Part shown: positions 43,330-48,283 of the stretch, piece by piece
Layout: each line of letters starts with the position of its first letter
Position numbering within the stretch: the first letter of the stretch is position 1
NCBI GenBank assembly: GCA_032718475.1
Contig: JAUCBJ010003059.1
Span: 1-48,283, forward strand
Length of the DNA stretch: 48,283 nt
Direction: 5' to 3'
Source of the DNA: Nemertoderma westbladi
Taxonomy: Eukaryota; Xenacoelomorpha; Nemertodermatida; Nemertodermatidae
Program-made: the position numbers and the translations under genes
The notes under the pieces: model-generated
Databases searched by the model: none
What the model was told of the DNA's origin: nothing
What the model saw: only the letters and a program-made list of their open reading frames with translations

Positions 43330-43512
43330 TTAAGGCTATATACTTTTCAAAGAATAAGCGATATACAGTTGCATGATTAATTCCATACTTTTCTCCGGCG
43401 TCTCGGTATGTTAAACCATTTTTAATAACATATTAACAGCTAGATCTAATGTTTCATCAGTGTAATTCTTGTATAACCTAGAACCGAGTTTCCTCTTAAA
43501 ATTACGCACCAT
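43330..43512 (-). pseudogene. Transposase N-terminal HTH remnant
   Basis: A KRKLGSRLYKNYTDETLDLA segment is followed by NGLTYRDAGEKYGINHATVY, matching HTH_psq spacing (two helices and a Y-G-I-x-x-x-T turn). A one-base shift near 43415 separates the halves. No further catalytic motifs are recognised. Confidence 0.6.
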
Positions 43513-44324
43513 ATTGCTGCATAGTTATGATAACTCTCCTTAAGACACATAAATATAACATAAATACAAAAAACTTCATCGGCACTAGGCCTATCAGCCT
43601 ACTATATAACCAACCAGTAGTTTGTAATTCTGCTATTTTAGTCATACCAGATAAGAACTGGTTGATTACTGAAACCGGATGGTACTGAATGCAGACTGAG
43701 AATCTGGACAACACGATTAAGTAATATGGATTAAATAAAACAGTATGCATGCCAATTAGTAGATTCAAAAAGCCCGCCGCTGTAAGAATAATGCCCAAAA
43801 ATGTAAAGGGTCATCAACTGAAAACTGAACTATATGTTTCAAGTAGCCCCAAAATGGTCAACTTGTAAAAATTAGACAACATTTTAAAAACTGGTAGGTA
43901 TAACCACAATCTGTAATGATAATCATAATTTAGACACACAGGGGATTATTTTGGTATATTAGACAACTCCAATAGTGCAAATAGAATTCCTGAACATAAC
44001 AAAAGGTACCGATTTATTTTATGCCAAAAAAAACTATTTTTATAAGTAATTAAAAAAATACGGTAATGTACAAATGAGGGCAGTTTGTTGAATTGATATG
44101 ATAGAAAAACATTTAAACCAAATGGATAACTTTTAATTCAACAATTTAAGCGTCATGTATAGTTATAGTCATCAAATAAAATTAGTATATCAATTTGGTG
44201 CAAGTTACCCCGCTGTTGCAAGTAGCCCCGTTTTACGGTATTGTTGTTAAATTATGTTAAATGTGAACTTTATAGTGTCCCGGAGATTCCAGTGTCTGGT
44301 ACGATACAGCTATTAGGACTGAAT

Positions 44325-44401
44325 TAATTAGTAACTAATAAATTAATTGTTTGTGTCGTTCGTAACCTTGTCGTGTCGCACTAGTATCAGTATGGTAATA
44401 A
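44325..44401 (+). repeat. Left copy of a 77-bp target-site duplication
   Basis: The 77 bases starting taattagtaactaataaatt are repeated without a mismatch at 47313-47389. They precisely bracket the LINE copy. Confidence 0.95.
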
Positions 44402-47312
44402 CTCTTAGTGCAGTGGGTGTTCAAGATCACCGAATGCAGTAGACTACAGTAGACAGACTGATGAGGTTCTGATTAAGGAAATGGGGGGCGGTTGGCGACT
44501 CGCCCTCGCTTCAGCAGATGATAGTGGCAATGGTGGAATTGGTCTATTGATGAATCCAACTGCACATGCAGCATTGGACAAAATAGACCAAATCTCTAAC
44601 CGCATCATCCGTTGCCACTTCTCATGTTCTGGAAGACTGGCTAAGAAGTTTCCTAAGGTGGTTCTGATTGTGTGCTACTCTCCAACTAGTGTTGCACCTG
44701 TAGAGGAGGTGACAAATTTCTACCAGAATCTACAAGCCAGCTACTGATGGAGTGGATCAGCATGCATTCTTAACATTCCTGAGAGACTTTAATGCAAGAC
44801 TGCATCAATCACCTACATCGCCCTGGGTCTAAAGCAATAGTGTTAACCGAAATTCCGTCCATCTTCAGGATTTTATCTCTGGAAATGGATTGTTTTCGAC
44901 TGGAACCCAGTTCAAGAAGCGAACTGGAAAGCTATGGACTCATAGTGGACCCAGTGGTCACAAGTCCCAGATAGACCATATCCTGTTTCGTAGGAAATAC
45001 AGGAGTTCTATACTAGACTGTAATGCATTTACACTACGACCCTTCTCCAGTGAACACCGCCTTATTGTGGCCAAGGTAAGACTTAGTCTGCGTACTAGCA
45101 GAACAACGAAATCTGCCTTGCCGCGGCATGACTGGTCCTCTCTGTTGTAACAGCCATAAGTGTGAGATCCAGCTTCACACTACAGCTGAGCAACAGTTAT
45201 GAGGTTCTTGCCTCTGAGGCGGCAGATCACTGTGAGGGCTTTACTGCCTTCACAGAGGCAGTTAAGTTAGCAGCTGCAGAAACAGTTCCTGTATACCCTC
45301 GAAACAGGAAACGGGCCCCCTGGACTGACAACAAAATTCAGAAGTGCCGAAATGACCTCTACAAGGCGCAGAAAGAGTCCCGACTCAAACAGACTACAGC
45401 GGCCAAGAATGCAGTTAAGGCTGCATCTAGGTCCCTGAACAGGCAGTACTCTGTTAATTTACAGGAGCTAATAAACCAACAGGTTGATGCCATCAATGAT
45501 GCTGACGACAGCAGGCAATCATCCCAGGTATGGAGATCGATCAACTTGCTTGCTGGTCGAAAAAGCCAACCAACCACCAAGGTTAAGGCTGAATCACCAG
45601 CCGATCGCCCCAATGGTTGGAAGGCCCACTTCGAAAAGCTCCTCAATAATGACAGGGTATTGCCTGATAACTTTATAGAAGTAAAAGTGTCTGAGTCTGT
45701 ACTCTCTGATATTCCCATTGGTGATATCTCCTTTGCAGAAGTGAAGGCTGCTGCAAAGAGCATTAAGACCAATCGTGCCAGTGGAGTAGATGGTGTTCCC
45801 CCTGAGGTCTTTAAAATACCTGAGTGTTTAAAGCTCATCTATCCCATCATAGTAGACATGTACCGAACAACAAGAGTCCCACAAGAAATGAAAACGAATA
45901 AGTTGGTGCCAGTTCCCAAGAAAGGCAACCTAACACTCTATGGTTCTTTTCGGGGAATCTCATTGATCTCGATTGCTGCAAAGCTATACAATAGAATTCT
46001 ATTAAATCGCATCAGGGATCCCATTGAGAGACTGCTCCGTGGAAATCAGAATGGGTTCCGTAAAGGTCGTGGGACCATGGAGCCCATTCTGGCACTTAGA
46101 AGGATAATTGAAGAGTTATCATAAAAGAAAGACAGGCATCTGGCTGTTATCTTTGTTGACTTCTTCAAGGCCTTTGATTCAGTCTCTCGCTCACGTATGT
46201 TCAGCATACTTTCATTATATGGGATTCCTGATGAAATTATTGCAGCAATCAGATCAGTATACGATGGTTCGACAACATTTGTGTCTACTGTTGACGGTGA
46301 CACAGAACCATTTGAAGTGTTATGGGGCGTCCTCCAGGGAGACACACTTTCACCATTCTTGTTCATAATTGTAGTTGACTATCTTCTACGCATGTCCTTA
46401 GATCATCATAATGATGATGGGGTGATGATATCTCCACCTACTGGCTCCAGAAGTCGAGGAAATCCTGCCAAGTACCTAACTGATCTAGACTTTGCTGATG
46501 ACTTAGGAGTACTCTCAGAATCACTAGAGGGAGCCCAACGGCTCCTCAGCTCATTAGAACATGCTGCTTCTAGTGTTGGTCTTTTTATTAACTCCAGAAA
46601 GACCAAAATTTTGACAGTTAACTTTGAAAGTCCTCAGCAAGTCTCTGATCGGATGAGCATAAGCTCAAAAGATGGTATGCTTGAGCATGTGGATGACTTC
46701 TGTTACCTGGGATCATGGATCCGGAAGTCAGGCGAGGACCTTCGAATACGTAAGGGAAAGGCATGGGCAGCCTTGAATAGGCTTTCCAGGATTTGGAAGT
46801 CAACGAGAATTATTCGGAAACTTAAGGTCCGATTATTTAGAGCAGCAGTAGTTCCAGTACTCCTCTATGGGAGTCCATGCTGGGCTCTAACTGCTGAGGA
46901 CACCAAATCTCTGGATGGCACATTCACAAGAATGCTACGCCGGGTTCATTGTGTCAAGTACAATGCACACATCTCCAACCAGACACTATATAACATTGGA
47001 GGTGTCTCATTGGTTCCCCCAAGCTTGACACTAGAACAAAATCGCCTCCGCTTTGCAGGACATTGCTTTCGCCGTGAGGACCAGCCAGTGCATAATCTTG
47101 TACTTTGGCAGCCTCATGGAGTGAATAAGCATGGTGGACAGCCCATGACTTTCTTGAGACGCATCTTAAAGGACACTGGCCTTGAAGATGCGGATGATCT
47201 AGCAAATGTCATCGGTGATAGGGAGTTGTGGCGGTGCAATTTTGTCGATAAGCCGGCACAGCATTCTTAAAAATGCAGCTGCAATGCAGCATGCCGATCC
47301 CAGTAGTAGTAG
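44402..47312 (+). mobile_element. Longest RTE-type LINE copy, inactive
   Basis: This copy retains part of the APE endonuclease (GGIGLLMNPTAHAALDKI, IVCYSPTS, damaged (G)RDFNARLHQ near 44785), the EN C-terminus (SQIDHILFRRKY; SDHR changed to SEHR), then RT through C-terminus and the 3' TAG tail. Lesions: frameshifts in the EN region (44740-44880), an in-frame stop and 2-bp insertion near 45148, and a stop where copy 18661-21083 has AAA (about 46121, before the FVDFFKAFDSV block). FADD, WIRKSGED, YGSPCWALT and the C-terminus are intact. It is about 2.9 kb, 5'-truncated, and flanked by a perfect 77-bp duplication. Confidence 0.93.
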
Positions 47313-47389
47313 TAATTAGTAACTAATAAATTAATTGTTTGTGTCGTTCGTAACCTTGTCGTGTCGCACTAGTATCAGTATGGTAATAA
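47313..47389 (+). repeat. Right copy of the 77-bp target-site duplication
   Basis: Identical to 44325-44401. It begins right after the LINE's TAG tail. Confidence 0.95.
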
Positions 47390-48283
47390 ATAATCCAATG
47401 TAACAACTCGTTGACAATATTAAGAAAGTAATGCCAACATTCTGGAATAATTTTAGAGTTGGAGATAAATTGGAGACATGGAATTACATTTTAGTTTAGA
47501 GTTATACCAACTTCCTCTGAACCCCTCAGACCTCTCGCTCTCACTCCATTTCTTTCACGATTTGTGATTGAAAACATAATTTTATTCGGTTTATCAAGCA
47601 ATATCTTGGCATATTGTCTGGTTATAATAATATAGTATCTACGCATATATATATATATATGCTAATATTCAATTTAAATTCAGTGGTAAATATGTTCCCA
47701 TATGAAATAAAAGAAACTATTATAAAAACACGATGGAATACGTATGTTCTACAAACTGGACACATTGAACTCAACGTACTAAATACTAAAAAACAATATT
47801 AATTTCATAATATTAATATGGATATTCTGATAAAATCAACATATGTAATCCCAAACACGGATACACTACAGTATTAACAACATTAACCCCAAAAATATTA
47901 TAATTAATATATATAATTATTATATTGTACGTAACGAGATTCTCGTTAGCACCTAGTTACAATTTGTGCGCAGTAAATTAACTTTGTTTTAAATCCTGAG
48001 AATAAAATAATAACCAAATTTTGAAAATTTACAGGACATAAAGTAAATATTTAATATTATTAGCACATTTTACTAATTTACTAATTTGTAAACTAAAATT
48101 TATTAATATTTCTGTAATATCAGGAGCGGTGTGCGAATCGCAATGCAAGTACTAAATATTTCATATTCAAAGGCAGAATAAATCATATTTTATTTTTTTC
48201 AATATAAATGAAACATAAAAAATAATATTTTTTATGGATTTCAATTTCATGGAAGACAATTTCAAAATGATTTTGTAAATACG
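47390..48283. other. A+T-rich end of window
   Basis: A short (TA)n run at 47646-47660 and no gene or repeat family otherwise recognised. Confidence 0.45.

Larger units (their letters stand above)
41996..44238. mobile_element. Decayed pogo-like (Tc1/mariner-type) DNA transposon
   Basis: The ends are CCGTAAAACGGGGCCACTTG (left) and its complement caagtagccccgttttacgg (right). TA lies immediately outside both (41994-41995, 44239-44240). Copies of ggggctacttgcaa recur inside near both ends (42421, 42526, 43836, 44200). The minus strand at about 43510-43330 reads VRNFKRKLGSRLYKNYTDET, then LLKNGLTYRDAGEKYGINHA, then TVYRLF. With one frameshift this is a pipsqueak-type helix-turn-helix as in pogo transposases. 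The catalytic DDE domain is not seen. Secondary insertions may lie inside. Confidence 0.7.

Overview
This is an A+T-rich, repeat-laden animal genome window, not prokaryotic. Evidence: a formin with three PH-like regions, two SNX16-type sorting nexins, a gene with a plausible GT..AG intron, and at least six kinds of transposable element (RTE-type LINE, CR1/L2-type LINE, hAT-like, pogo-like, a tRNA-derived SINE, and a TIR transposon with integrase-like and HECT-like remnants). The formin resembles the PH-domain formin class (PHCF) described from invertebrates, so a marine invertebrate, possibly a deuterostome, is the best guess. The species cannot be read from the sequence.

Host genes, left to right. 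(1) 5576-9922, minus strand: a 1448-residue formin in one uninterrupted exon. (2) 25393-26082, minus: a short SNX16-like PX/coiled-coil protein of 229 residues. (3) 31706-33319, minus: a longer SNX16-like paralogue of 537 residues with an acidic N-terminal extension. The two SNX genes are co-linear. I read 235 bp identical, then about 145 bp in which roughly a third of sites differ, then 128 bp with one difference. (4) 36834-38728, plus: a two-exon gene for a predicted type II membrane protein with a basic cytoplasmic tail, one TM helix, a Ser/Thr-rich 11-residue repeat stalk and a divergent fibrinogen-C-like ectodomain.

Mobile and repeated DNA fills most of the rest. One RTE-type LINE family has copies or fragments at 674-730(-), 3778-4397(+), 10230-12125(+), 18661-21083(+), 26908-27010(+), 27858-28804(-), 34658-35310(-), 35979-36068(-) and 44402-47312(+). 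Five of these have visible target-site duplications (10, 12, 14, 15 and 77 bp). The 18661-21083 copy sits inside a CR1/L2-type LINE (about 18030-24121). That LINE is also split by a 1.55-kb inverted-repeat transposon (22117-23665), one arm of which has expanded into a roughly 36-copy 18-bp array. A hAT-like element (1938-3216) lies inside an older inverted repeat, and a decayed pogo-like element (41996-44238) carries a hammerhead-like motif.

Large tandem arrays: the 16.3-kb minisatellite, the CTCGATATTTTT array (16.85-17.85 kb), the GAGAATGCAAACTC array (22.1-22.8 kb), (CAGTC)76 at 30.5-30.85 kb, and a 1.5-kb palindromic satellite (38.9-40.46 kb). Many long apparent ORFs over these arrays are artefacts of period lengths divisible by three. 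The remaining intervals are A+T-rich and show no gene I can support.
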